The notes beneath the pieces are model-generated. The model made no database searches and was not told the DNA's origin. It saw only the letters and a program-made list of their open reading frames with translations. A program made the position numbers and the translations under genes. This document shows, one piece after another, positions 1 through 8,958 of a stretch of DNA of 33,554 nucleotides (the first letter of the stretch is position 1; every line of letters starts with the position of its first letter). This DNA is from Opitutaceae bacterium (GTDB lineage Bacteria; Verrucomicrobiota; Verrucomicrobiia; Opitutales; Opitutaceae). The DNA lies in contig JAIXRU010000030.1 of the NCBI GenBank assembly GCA_027485045.1, positions 1 through 33,554 of the forward strand. Reading direction: 5' to 3'.

Positions 1-560
1 ACATCACCGCCGAGCGTTTGGCGCCCTACACGCCGCGAGGCACCGAGGTCGGCGTGGTGCTCGATCTCATGATCCACGATATCGGCATCGTGTTGGCGCT
101 GGTTAAGTCGCCGATTCGCAAAATCGACAGCGTCGGCGTGCACGTGCTTTCGAAAACCGAGGACATCGCCAACGCGCGCATCGAATTTGAAAACGGGTGC
201 GTCGCCAACCTGAGCGCCAGTCGCATGAGCCTGAAGAAAAACCGGGAAATCCGCATCTTTCAGGACGACGCCTACCTCTCGCTCGATTTCATGAACCAGA
301 AGGGCCATCTGGTGAAAAAGAGCGACGTGATCGCCTACGGTTTAAAGGTGAAGATCGGTTTGGCCAAAGCCGGCGACGCCAGCTCCATCCCCGTGCAGGA
401 TATTCCCATCGAAAAAGACGAGCCCCTGAAACTCGAATTACAGCATTTCACGGAAAGTGTGGCCGAGCTGAAGCAACCCAAGGTGGGCGCGGCGCTGGGC
501 AAAACCGCGCTCGAGGTCGCGATACAAATCACCGAACAAATCAAAGCGGCGAAGAAATGA
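1..560 (+). CDS. Gfo/Idh/MocA family oxidoreductase, C-terminal part (5' end outside window)
   Basis: Open frame continues to the window edge (ITAERLAPYTPRGTEVGVVLDLMIHDIGIVLAL...). 'LMIHDIGIVLAL' and the following beta-rich C-terminal domain are typical of Gfo/Idh/MocA proteins. The stop overlaps the lpxB start (ATGA). Confidence 0.8.
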   Translation, partial: ITAERLAPYTPRGTEVGVVLDLMIHDIGIVLALVKSPIRKIDSVGVHVLSKTEDIANARIEFENGCVANLSASRMSLKKNREIRIFQDDAYLSLDFMNQKGHLVKKSDVIAYGLKVKIGLAKAGDASSIPVQDIPIEKDEPLKLELQHFTESVAELKQPKVGAALGKTALEVAIQITEQIKAAKK

Positions 561-1705
561 GCGGTGCGGCCCTCCCCTTTCGACTCGCCCCGCCCGCCTC
601 CGGCCGGGTGGACCTGCTCGTGATCGCGGGCGAACACTCGGGCGACGAGCACGCCGCCCGCATGGTGGCGGACTTGCGCTTGCGCGTGCCCGGCACCGAG
701 GTGTGCGCGCTGGGCGGCCGGCATCTGGCCGCCAGCGGGGCGCACTTGCTGCACGACCTGACGGCGTCTTCCGTGGTCGGCCTGGTCGAGGTGTTGAAAA
801 ACTACTCGTTCTTCAAAGCGCTCTTTTACGAAACCTTGCGCTGGATCGAGGAACACCGGCCGCGCGCGGTCTGTTTTATCGATTACCCCGGTTTAAATCT
901 CCGTCTTGCCGCCGCGCTCAACGAACGCGGCTTGGCGGCCAAGGCAGGCGGCCCCGTCAAACTCCTGTTTTACATCTCGCCGCAAATCTGGGCTTGGAAA
1001 TCCGGGCGCCGCTTCACCATGGCCAAACATCTGGATGCGCTGGCCTGCATTTTCCCGTTCGAGGTGGCGTGTTATGCCGACACCGATTTACCGGTGGAGT
1101 TTGTCGGGCATCCTTTTCTGGCCGAGGACTATGTTGCACCGGTGAGCTTCAACCCGGCGGCACCGGTTTTGTTGCTGCCCGGCAGTCGCAAGCAGGCGGT
1201 GGCGCGAATCTGGCCGGTCTTGCGCGATGGTTATCTCGCCTATGGAAACCGGAGCGCGCGGGCGATTTATCCCAGTCCGGCGATCCGGGAAGTGATCGAA
1301 CGCGAAGGCGTGCCGCAGGGCGTGGAGCTGGTGCCCAATGGCGGCGTCGTCGAAGCCTCCGCCGTGCTGACCTCCAGTGGCACGATGTCGCTGCATTGCG
1401 CGCTGGCCGGATTGCCCGGTGCGATTGCTTACCGTGCGAACCCGATCACCTACCTGCTCGGCCGCTGGCTGGTGAAAATCCCTTACCTCGGGATCAACAA
1501 TCTGCTCCTGCGCGAGGCCATGTATCCGGAGTTTATTCAAGGCGCCGCCACCCCGCAGGCGCTCGCCGCCGAGTTGCGCGAGTGTGTGGAAAGCCCGGCT
1601 CGCCTCGCCTCGACCCAGCAGCAGGTCGAACGCTTGCGCACCCACTTGCGCCAGCCAGTCGGTGGCACGGTCGTCGATTGGCTGCTGCGCCGCGGGCTGG
1701 GTTAA
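557..1705 (+). CDS. lpxB: Lipid-A-disaccharide synthase
   Basis: Protein MSGAALPFRL..VDLLVIAGEHSGDEHAARMV..GLVEVLKNY..FIDYPGLNLRLA..YISPQIWAWKSGR..FPFE..FVGHPF..LLLPGSRKQ..SGTMSLHCALAGLP..YLGINNLL, the classic LpxB motifs. Start set at the ATG at 557, which overlaps the upstream TGA. Confidence 0.95.
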   Translation: MSGAALPFRLAPPASGRVDLLVIAGEHSGDEHAARMVADLRLRVPGTEVCALGGRHLAASGAHLLHDLTASSVVGLVEVLKNYSFFKALFYETLRWIEEHRPRAVCFIDYPGLNLRLAAALNERGLAAKAGGPVKLLFYISPQIWAWKSGRRFTMAKHLDALACIFPFEVACYADTDLPVEFVGHPFLAEDYVAPVSFNPAAPVLLLPGSRKQAVARIWPVLRDGYLAYGNRSARAIYPSPAIREVIEREGVPQGVELVPNGGVVEASAVLTSSGTMSLHCALAGLPGAIAYRANPITYLLGRWLVKIPYLGINNLLLREAMYPEFIQGAATPQALAAELRECVESPARLASTQQQVERLRTHLRQPVGGTVVDWLLRRGLG

Positions 1706-1799
1706 ACTGAAAACGAGTCACGCCCGCGCTGCGTTCCGGCATGATAAACCGGCTGCACACTTGCGGATGCCCGCTGATGACTAATGCTGACGATCTTAC

Positions 1800-3902
1800 A
1801 TGAGTTCTGATTCTCCCTCTGCCGTCTCGAATCCCTTCCTTGATGATACGTTTCTTATTCGCTGGGTCGACCATCGGCCTGAATTGATTGCGCCGGCCAT
1901 CACGATTGCCCTGAGCGAGGGCCAGGCCGCCCTGGAAGCCATCGCCGCACGGGCGGAGAGCGGAGACGCCACTTTTGAAAACACGTTTGTCGCGCTGGAA
2001 ACCGCTACCGAGCGTTTGAACTACGCTTGGTCCAAGGTGACGCACTTGCAGTCAGTGGCCGACTCGCCCGCGCTGCGGGAGGCGCACAATGCCATGCTCC
2101 CGCAAGTTTCGGCCTTTAACGCCGCCATACCCTTGAACCCGCGCCTTTGGGCCGCACTGCAAGCCGGTGCCGCTTCGCCCTCGGGCCGCGACGCGACCGG
2201 CGCTTGGGCGCGGCTGCGCGAAGAGACGCTGGCGAATTTCCGCGAGGCCGGTGCCAACCTGCCGGCGACGGCGCGCGCGCGGCTGGAAGCGATCGAGTCG
2301 GAACTGGCCCAGCTCACTCAAAAATACTCGGAGAACACCCTCGATTCAACCAACGCCTGGCAACTGGTGGTCGAGGATCCGAAACGTTTGCTCGGCTTGC
2401 CTCCCCATGCGGTAGCCGGCGCCAGGGACTCGGCGCGCAAGAAAGGCCTCGGCACCGATGCAGCACCCGTCTGGCGCTTTACCCTGCACGGCCCATCGCA
2501 GGAACCGGTGATGCTTTACGCCGAGGACGAGTCTTTGCGCCGCGAGCTCTGGGCCGCCTCGGTCGCGGTGGCAGCCGAAGCCGAAGGCGGAAAGTGGGAC
2601 AACGGCCCCTTGGTGCAGAAAATACTCGCCCTGCGCGCGGAGAAGGCCGCGGTGCTGGGCCGGGACAATTTCGCCGATCTGGTGCTGTCCCGCCGCATGG
2701 CGAAAAACGGCGCAAAAGCGCTGGAGTTTGTGACCGACTTCGAAGCCCGCTGCCGGCCGGCTTTCACCCGCGAGATCGAGGAGTTGGAGCGCTTCAAGGC
2801 GGAGGCCACCGCGAGCCCGGTCGCCCGCCTGAAAGCTTGGGAAGTTTCTTTCTGGGCCGAGCGGCTTCGCCTGGCCCGCCATGCGTTCGACGAGGAGGCG
2901 CTGCGTCCGTATTTCGAGGTAACGAAAGTCCAGTCCGGGTTGTTCGAGCTGGCCACGCGCATCTTCGGCCTGCGCATCGCCGAGGTGACCATACCGCTTG
3001 AGGCCAAATGGTGCGAAGAGGTGAAGTATTATGAAATCCACGACGAGAACGGCCGCCACCTCGGTTCGTTCTACGCCGATTGGCATCCCCGCGAGTCCAA
3101 ACGCGGCGGCGCCTGGATGGGCTATCTGGTGACGGGAGGGCATCGCGCAGAGGCGGCGGGGGGCGCGCGGGAGCCCCATCTCGGCTACATTTGCGGCAAT
3201 ATGTCGCCGCCCACGCCCGGTCAGCCGGCGCTCCTCACCCATCGCGAAGTGGAGACGATTTTCCATGAATTCGGGCACCTCTTGCATCACCTGCTGGGCG
3301 AGGTGCCGGTGAAGTCCCTGAACGGCGTCAATGTCGCGTGGGACTTCGTCGAGCTGCCTTCCCAAATCATGGAAAACTGGTGCTGGGAACGGGCCTCGCT
3401 CGACCTCTTCGCCCGCCATCATGAGACGGGTGCCCCGATACCGGAGGACTTGTTCAACAAGATGGTCGGCGCACGGAATTTTCGCTCGGCCTGCGCCGCC
3501 ATGCGCCAGACTCAATTCGCCAAGATGGATCTGTTGTTGCACCTGCGCGCCCAAGATTTTGTGACCGGCGACCTGGAGGCCAAGACCAGGGCCTTGATCG
3601 CGGATTGCATGCTGCCGACCGAGCCCCCCGCCCGGACTATCGTGCGGCGCTTCGGGCACCTGTTCTCCGATCCGGTGGGCTATGCGGCGGGCTACTATTC
3701 TTACAAATGGGCGGAGGTGCTGGAGGCGGATGCCTTCACCCGTTGGAAACAGGAAGACGTGTTTTCCCGTGCCGTGGGGGCGGAATTCGTCGAGCACATC
3801 TTGAGCAAGGGCAACAGCGAGGATGCCGAGGTGCTGTTCCGACGCTTTATGGGCCGCGATGCGGACCCGGCTGCTTTGCTGCAGCGCAGTGGTTTGGCTT
3901 AA
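1800..3902 (+). CDS. M3 family metallopeptidase (oligopeptidase A / PrlC-like)
   Basis: 700 aa ORF with the HEFGHLLHHLL zinc motif and M3 C-terminal signatures (GYAAGYYSYKWAEVLEADAF). Confidence 0.93.
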   Translation: MSSDSPSAVSNPFLDDTFLIRWVDHRPELIAPAITIALSEGQAALEAIAARAESGDATFENTFVALETATERLNYAWSKVTHLQSVADSPALREAHNAMLPQVSAFNAAIPLNPRLWAALQAGAASPSGRDATGAWARLREETLANFREAGANLPATARARLEAIESELAQLTQKYSENTLDSTNAWQLVVEDPKRLLGLPPHAVAGARDSARKKGLGTDAAPVWRFTLHGPSQEPVMLYAEDESLRRELWAASVAVAAEAEGGKWDNGPLVQKILALRAEKAAVLGRDNFADLVLSRRMAKNGAKALEFVTDFEARCRPAFTREIEELERFKAEATASPVARLKAWEVSFWAERLRLARHAFDEEALRPYFEVTKVQSGLFELATRIFGLRIAEVTIPLEAKWCEEVKYYEIHDENGRHLGSFYADWHPRESKRGGAWMGYLVTGGHRAEAAGGAREPHLGYICGNMSPPTPGQPALLTHREVETIFHEFGHLLHHLLGEVPVKSLNGVNVAWDFVELPSQIMENWCWERASLDLFARHHETGAPIPEDLFNKMVGARNFRSACAAMRQTQFAKMDLLLHLRAQDFVTGDLEAKTRALIADCMLPTEPPARTIVRRFGHLFSDPVGYAAGYYSYKWAEVLEADAFTRWKQEDVFSRAVGAEFVEHILSKGNSEDAEVLFRRFMGRDADPAALLQRSGLA

Positions 3903-3950
3903 CTAAATGGGTTCTGCGCGGTTTTGAGTGGGTGCAAAGACCGGGAAAGA

Positions 3951-4179
3951 ACCGCTAATGCGGCGAGCCAAAGTCCGCCGCCGAGATTTCACCTGCCGAC
4001 CAAGTCGGCCGACGCGGTCGATTCCTCGGCCAATTGCCTCGCTGGTAAAATGGCTAATTGCTTCTTTAAGCTATCTTTACTCTATGTCGAGGCCATTGGC
4101 CGTAACGTCGAACACGGCCGTTTCGCAACGCGAAGCCACTCGCTCTCTGCCGCGCTCATTGAGCCGCGGCATTAGCGGT
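3951..4179. repeat. Imperfect palindromic element with 11-bp perfect terminal inverted repeats (ACCGCTAATGC / GCATTAGCGGT)
   Basis: Terminal arms 3951-3961 and 4169-4179 are exact reverse complements. Internal arms CGGCCAATTGCCTCG (4027-4041) and CGAGGCCATTGGCCG (4088-4102) pair at 14/15 positions. CGGCCG at 4006-4011 and 4115-4120 lies in the matching nested order. Confidence 0.7.
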
Positions 4180-4314
4180 CAAACCAAAGCTACCCACTGA
4201 AAACAGTGAGGAACCACTAAATGGATATAGCTTAGGACAAAACCGCTCCGTCGCGGCCAAGGTCGGGGAATGGGATCGCGCCCCTGCTTCGATATGGAGT
4301 AGGCAAGAGACGCT

Positions 4315-4779
4315 ATGATTATCGCTGATCTTGCCAAAATCCCGGGCGGGACCTTCCCCGCGCAACGTTGGGGCCGTGGTCTCGTGGGCCAGGCCTCCCA
4401 ACCAATCCAAGCCAAGGGTTTTTCCATGGGCTTCTCCGTGCTTGCGCCCAAGGGCGGGCAGGTGCCCTGGCACAACCAGGAGCAGGAGGAGGTCTATTTT
4501 ATCACGCAAGGCGAAGGCCAGATCTGCGTCGATAACGAATGCTCCCCGATCAAGGCCGGCCAGGCGGTCTACATGCCGCCGGGTAAATTTCACCAATTGA
4601 CCAATACCGGTGACGAGCCGATGCACATGATCTATGTGTATTGCCCCGGCGGTGACGTGGCCCACTGGCGGCAGGAGCTCAACGGCACCCTGCCGGTCGC
4701 CGGTGTCGGCGAGATTCCGCCGCTGCCCCCCGGCGCTGAAGCGCAATGGACCAAGGTCGAGCCCAAGCCCCTCGGCTAA
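4315..4779 (+). CDS. Cupin domain-containing protein
   Basis: 154 aa with PWHNQEQEEVYFITQGEGQICVDNE...GQAVYMPPGKFHQLTNTGDEPMHMIYVY, typical cupin motifs 1 and 2. Confidence 0.85.
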   Translation: MIIADLAKIPGGTFPAQRWGRGLVGQASQPIQAKGFSMGFSVLAPKGGQVPWHNQEQEEVYFITQGEGQICVDNECSPIKAGQAVYMPPGKFHQLTNTGDEPMHMIYVYCPGGDVAHWRQELNGTLPVAGVGEIPPLPPGAEAQWTKVEPKPLG

Positions 4780-4812
4780 AGACGGTCCAAGCCCGGGCTG
4801 CTTTCCACGGCC

Positions 4813-5646
4813 TCACTGCCTGCGCCATGCGCTGGGGGTGAGGCCGGTTTGTTTACGGAACCAGCGGGAGAAATAGTTGGGGTCGTCGAAACCGGCCTTG
4901 GCGGCGGCGGCGCCTATGCCCGCGTCTTCGCGCAGGGCGGTTTGCGCCGCTTGCAGGCGTTCTTGATCGCGCAGACCGCGTAAACTCAGGCCGTGTTCAC
5001 GTTTTAGGCGGCGGCTCAGGGCGTCCCGCACGTAACCGCTTTCCCGGGCGATTTCATTAAACGGCTTGGCGGTGCGTAAACTTTCGCGCACGCGCACCAC
5101 CAAGGGGGACGCGGTCACCGGCAGGGGGGAGTCGTCGGATTTAGGCGGCTCCAGCAGGCGGGCGACGACGGATAAAATGGCGGGGTAGTCGGAGAGTTGC
5201 AGGCGGCCCTTGGTCGGCACGCGGGCCAGCAGGGCGTGCAGCTCGTTCAAGGCGCTTTGCGGCAGATGCCGGTGCTGGATGCGGGTGCCCGGGCGGTTTT
5301 CATATTCCAACACCAGGCAGAGCGGGCGGCTGTTGCCGGCCATGGCGAAACCATGGCTAACGCCGGGCGGAATCATAAACAAATCACCGGCCCGGGCCTC
5401 GACCCGACGATCGCGCAGGATCTGCACGCCTTCGCCGGACAGGTAGAGAATCAGTTGGTGGTAGCTGTGGGAATGGGAGGCGACCTCCGCCTCGCGATGC
5501 CGGTTAAGCTGCAGTTTGCGCAGCACGAAACCGAGGGCGTGGATTTCGATTTTCTGTACCAAAAGGGGACTCCAGGCGAGCATGGCAGTGGGCAAGGGGG
5601 GTAAACGGGTGCGTGCTAGCAAGTGTCGGCATTGTTCTAACTGCAA
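4813..5646 (-). CDS. AraC family transcriptional regulator with N-terminal cupin-like sensor domain
   Basis: N-terminal SHSHSYHQLILYLSGEGVQILRD and C-terminal AraC HTH (AGIGAAAAKAGFDDPNYFSRWFRKQTGLTPSAWRR). An internal start MLAWSPLLVQ is possible. Confidence 0.88.
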   Translation of the reverse strand: MQLEQCRHLLARTRLPPLPTAMLAWSPLLVQKIEIHALGFVLRKLQLNRHREAEVASHSHSYHQLILYLSGEGVQILRDRRVEARAGDLFMIPPGVSHGFAMAGNSRPLCLVLEYENRPGTRIQHRHLPQSALNELHALLARVPTKGRLQLSDYPAILSVVARLLEPPKSDDSPLPVTASPLVVRVRESLRTAKPFNEIARESGYVRDALSRRLKREHGLSLRGLRDQERLQAAQTALREDAGIGAAAAKAGFDDPNYFSRWFRKQTGLTPSAWRRQ

Positions 5647-5717
5647 GTCAGGTCTTCAGGTATAGTAAAGTTGAGACGATTAAAACCCTCATCACCCCAA
5701 ACTAAAATTCCGAAACC

Positions 5718-6863
5718 ATGACCACGCACAAAGTCGGCATCATTATGAACGGCGTCACCGGACGCATGGGAACGAACCAGCATCTGATTCGTTCCATCAA
5801 AGCCATCATCGATCAAGGCGGCGTTCGCTTGAACGACTCCGAAGTCATCATGCCTGATCCGATTCTAATCGGACGCAGCGAGTCCAAGCTCGCCGCGCTG
5901 GCCGCCCGCGTGGGCGTGAAGCGCTACTCCACCGATCTTGATGCGGCCCTGGCCGATGCCGGCAACCAAATCTACTTCGACTCCACCCTTACCGGCCAGC
6001 GCCCCACGGGCGTGCGCAAGGCCATCGCCGCCAAGAAACATATTTACTGCGAAAAACCCACCGCCACGACCTCCAAGGAAGCGCTCGCGCTTTATGACGA
6101 AGTGACCGCCGCCGGTCTGAAAAACGGCGTGGTGCAGGACAAGCTCTGGCTCCCCGGCTTGGTTAAGTTGAAGTGGCTGATCGACCAGGGCTTCTTCGGC
6201 AAAATCCTCAGCGTGCGTGGCGAGTTCGGCTACTGGGTATTCACCGGCGAACATGAGAAGTTGCAGCGCCCCTCCTGGAACTACCGCAAGGAAGAGGATG
6301 GCGGCATCATCGTGGATATGATCTGCCACTGGCAGTATGTGATCCAGAACCTGTTCGGTGACATCAAGAGCCTCACCTGTTTGGGTGCCACCCACATCCC
6401 CACGCGCTGGGATGAGGCGGGCAAGCCCTACAAGTGTACCGCCGACGATGCCGCTTACGCCACCTTCGAGCTCAAGAACGGCACCATCCTGCATTTTAAC
6501 TCTTCCTGGGCCACCCGGGTTGACCGCGACGATCTGCTGACCCTGCACGTCGACGGCACGCACGGCACTGCGGTCGCCGGGCTGCGCGATTGCAAGGCTC
6601 AGGCCATGGCCGCCACCCCTCGTTGTGTTTGGAATCCGGATATCGATAGCCCGATCAAGTATCGCGACGGCTGGACCCGCGTGCCCGACCAAGGCGTTTA
6701 CGACAACGCGTTCAAAGTTCAGTGGGAACTCTTCCTGCGCCACGTGGTGAAGAACGAACCGTTCCCCTGGAGCCTCAAAGAGGGTGCGAAGGGTGTGCAG
6801 CTCGCGGAGCTGAGTCTCGCCAGTTGGGCGGAGCGCAAGTGGGTCGACGTGCCCTCGCTCTAA
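5718..6863 (+). CDS. Gfo/Idh/MocA family oxidoreductase
   Basis: 381 aa; MTTHKVGIIMNGVTGRMGTNQHLIRSI..KHIYCEKPTATTSKEALALYDE..GGIIVDMICHWQYV. Confidence 0.88.
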   Translation: MTTHKVGIIMNGVTGRMGTNQHLIRSIKAIIDQGGVRLNDSEVIMPDPILIGRSESKLAALAARVGVKRYSTDLDAALADAGNQIYFDSTLTGQRPTGVRKAIAAKKHIYCEKPTATTSKEALALYDEVTAAGLKNGVVQDKLWLPGLVKLKWLIDQGFFGKILSVRGEFGYWVFTGEHEKLQRPSWNYRKEEDGGIIVDMICHWQYVIQNLFGDIKSLTCLGATHIPTRWDEAGKPYKCTADDAAYATFELKNGTILHFNSSWATRVDRDDLLTLHVDGTHGTAVAGLRDCKAQAMAATPRCVWNPDIDSPIKYRDGWTRVPDQGVYDNAFKVQWELFLRHVVKNEPFPWSLKEGAKGVQLAELSLASWAERKWVDVPSL

Positions 6864-6942
6864 ACCCGCGTTTATTTTTCCGCGTCGGCGTGTGGTGCGT
6901 TCGGTGCGGATTCAACCCCTGACCAAAAGCCAGGGAGTGGTG

Positions 6943-6975
6943 AGCCGGTGCGGTTACAAATCGCACCGGCTTTTT
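6943..6975 (+). terminator. Intrinsic terminator downstream of the Gfo/Idh gene
   Basis: 10-bp perfect stem AGCCGGTGCG (6943-6952) / CGCACCGGCT (6962-6971), 9-nt loop, then TTTT. Confidence 0.85.
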
Positions 6976-7048
6976 CATGCACGGCCACTTCCACTTGCAA
7001 AGCGTCAAAAGGCGTACCTTTTACGCCGTAATCTAACCCAATCTAACC

Positions 7049-7738
7049 ATGACTATCTGGATACTACTCATTATCGTTCCCATGCTCTTCGGCTTCTATG
7101 CCCAAATGAAGATCCGCAGTGCCTATCAGAAAAACGCGCAGGTCGGCTCGCGCAGCCGCATCACCGGACGTGAGGCGGCCGAAGCGGTCATTCGTTCCGC
7201 CGGCATCACGGATGTGAAGATCATCGAAGTTCCCGGCGAACTTACCGACCATTACAACCCGATGACCAAGGAGCTCGCGCTCTCCGAGCATAATTACCAC
7301 GGCTCCAGCCTCGCCGCCCTCGGCGTCGCGGCCCACGAGGCCGGTCACGCCATCCAGCACAAGGTAGGCTACTCCATGATGACGGTTCGCCAGACCCTCG
7401 CGCCCGCGACCCAAATCGCCGCCAGCGTTTCCAACTTCGTCATGATCGCGGGCATTTTCCTGCTGAGCACCGCGATTGGCGGCAAGCTGCTGGTGGTCGG
7501 CGCGATCGCCCTCGCGGTGATCTGTCTCTTCCAGTTCGTGACCTTGCCGGTGGAGTTTGATGCCAGCCGCCGGGCCAAGGAACAGTTGGTCGGGCTCGGT
7601 ATTCTTGACCGTGACGAAATGTCCGGCGTGAACGAGACCCTGAACGCCGCCGCTCTGACCTACGTGGCTGCCTTCGTCGCCGCCCTGGGCTCGCTCCTGC
7701 ACATCCTGCTCATGCTCTCGGGTCGCCGGGAGGAGTAA
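7049..7738 (+). CDS. YugP-like zinc metallopeptidase, membrane protein
   Basis: MTIWILLIIVPMLFGFYAQMKIRSAYQK..LTDHYNPMTKELALSEHNYHGSSLAALGVAAHEAGHAIQHK; HEXXH motif and YugP-family layout. Confidence 0.88.
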   Translation: MTIWILLIIVPMLFGFYAQMKIRSAYQKNAQVGSRSRITGREAAEAVIRSAGITDVKIIEVPGELTDHYNPMTKELALSEHNYHGSSLAALGVAAHEAGHAIQHKVGYSMMTVRQTLAPATQIAASVSNFVMIAGIFLLSTAIGGKLLVVGAIALAVICLFQFVTLPVEFDASRRAKEQLVGLGILDRDEMSGVNETLNAAALTYVAAFVAALGSLLHILLMLSGRREE

Positions 7739-7768
7739 GCGGTTTCAACAGCGCAACGCTGCGACCGA

Positions 7769-7807
7769 CGCGGTGTCCCGATGACCGGGCACCGCGTTTT
7801 TGTTTTT
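7769..7807 (+). terminator. Intrinsic terminator downstream of the zinc metallopeptidase
   Basis: CGCGGTG-T-CCCG / CGGG-CACCGCG stem followed by TTTTTGTTTTT. Confidence 0.85.
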
Positions 7808-7851
7808 CGTGTATTGTCAGAACGCTGCGGGGACGCGATAGGTGGCCGCCC

Positions 7852-8955
7852 ATGAAAGTCCCTTTTCTTGATCTTTCGCTTCAGCACCGCGCCCTTCGCG
7901 AGCAGGCCCTGGCCGCGTTGACGGCCACCTACGATGCCACGCGCTTCTGCCTCGGGAAGGACGTCGAGGATTTTGAAAACGCGTTTGCCACCACTCTCGG
8001 TTACCCGGCCGCGCTGGCCTTGAACAGCGGCACCTCTCCCTTGCATCTGGCGGCTGCGCTTGCCGGTTGGGGACCGGGCGACGAAGTGATCGCACCGCCC
8101 TTCACGTTTATCTCGACCGTATGGGGCATCAGCTACGTGGGCGCCACGCCCGTGTTTGTCGACGTGGAGCAGGACACGTTTAATCTGGACCCGGCCAAGA
8201 TCGAGGCCGCGATCACGCCGCGCACCAAGGGCATCATCGCGGTTCATCTTTTCGGCCAGCCGGCGCGCATGCAGGAGATCATGACCATCGCACGCAAACA
8301 CGGCCTATTTGTAGTCGAGGATTGCGCCCAGGCGGCGGGAGCCACCTATCAGGGCACACCGGTCGGACTGCTGGGCGATGCGGGTACCTTTAGTTTTTAT
8401 CCAACGAAAAACCTCGGCGGCTGCGGCGAGGGCGGGGCCTTTGTTTCGCGTCGCGACGATCTCTTTGCCAAGGCCAAACTACTGCGGGTGCATGGCTCGG
8501 GCCGGCGTTATTTCCACGATCACGTGGGGTTCAATTTCCGCATGGATGGTTTCCAAGGTGCCTTGCTGGGTGTAAAACTACCCCACTTGGCGGGCTGGAC
8601 GGCGCGACGCCGCGAGATCGCCACGCGTTACCGCGCGGGCATCAAGCTGGCGAATACCCTTTTGCCGGTCTCGGGGTGTTCCGAAGGCGAAAGCGTGTGG
8701 CATCAGTTTACCCTGCGTCACCCCAAGCGGGAAGCGTTGCGCGCCCATTTGGCCACCAGCGATGTGGGCACGGATCTCATCTACCCAGTGCCCTTGCACC
8801 GCCAGGCCTGCTACGCGCAGCTTGGCTACGCGGAGGGTGCCTTGCCGGTCGCGGAGCAAGCCTGCGCCACCGTGCTCAGCCTGCCGATCTTCCCGGAGCT
8901 CACCAATGAACAGGTCGATCACGTGATCGCCTCGGTAAATGCGTTTCCCGGTTAA
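7852..8955 (+). CDS. DegT/DnrJ/EryC1/StrS family aminotransferase
   Basis: ALNSGTSPLHLAAALAGWGPGDEVIAPPFTFISTVWGISYVGATPVFVDVE..VVEDCAQAAGATYQG..GTFSFYPTKNLGGCGEGGAF (PLP lysine region). Confidence 0.94.
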   Translation: MKVPFLDLSLQHRALREQALAALTATYDATRFCLGKDVEDFENAFATTLGYPAALALNSGTSPLHLAAALAGWGPGDEVIAPPFTFISTVWGISYVGATPVFVDVEQDTFNLDPAKIEAAITPRTKGIIAVHLFGQPARMQEIMTIARKHGLFVVEDCAQAAGATYQGTPVGLLGDAGTFSFYPTKNLGGCGEGGAFVSRRDDLFAKAKLLRVHGSGRRYFHDHVGFNFRMDGFQGALLGVKLPHLAGWTARRREIATRYRAGIKLANTLLPVSGCSEGESVWHQFTLRHPKREALRAHLATSDVGTDLIYPVPLHRQACYAQLGYAEGALPVAEQACATVLSLPIFPELTNEQVDHVIASVNAFPG

Positions 8956-8958
8956 GTA

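Noticed and set aside
2346-3797. 483-aa minus-strand ORF antisense to the M3 peptidase
   Set aside because: GC-rich shadow ORF; no recognisable motifs, and the plus-strand product is clearly a real M3 peptidase.
3924-4200. Two overlapping plus-strand ORFs (83 and 90 aa) after the M3 peptidase
   Set aside because: They run through the imperfect palindrome, have no plausible composition or motif, and overlap each other in different frames.
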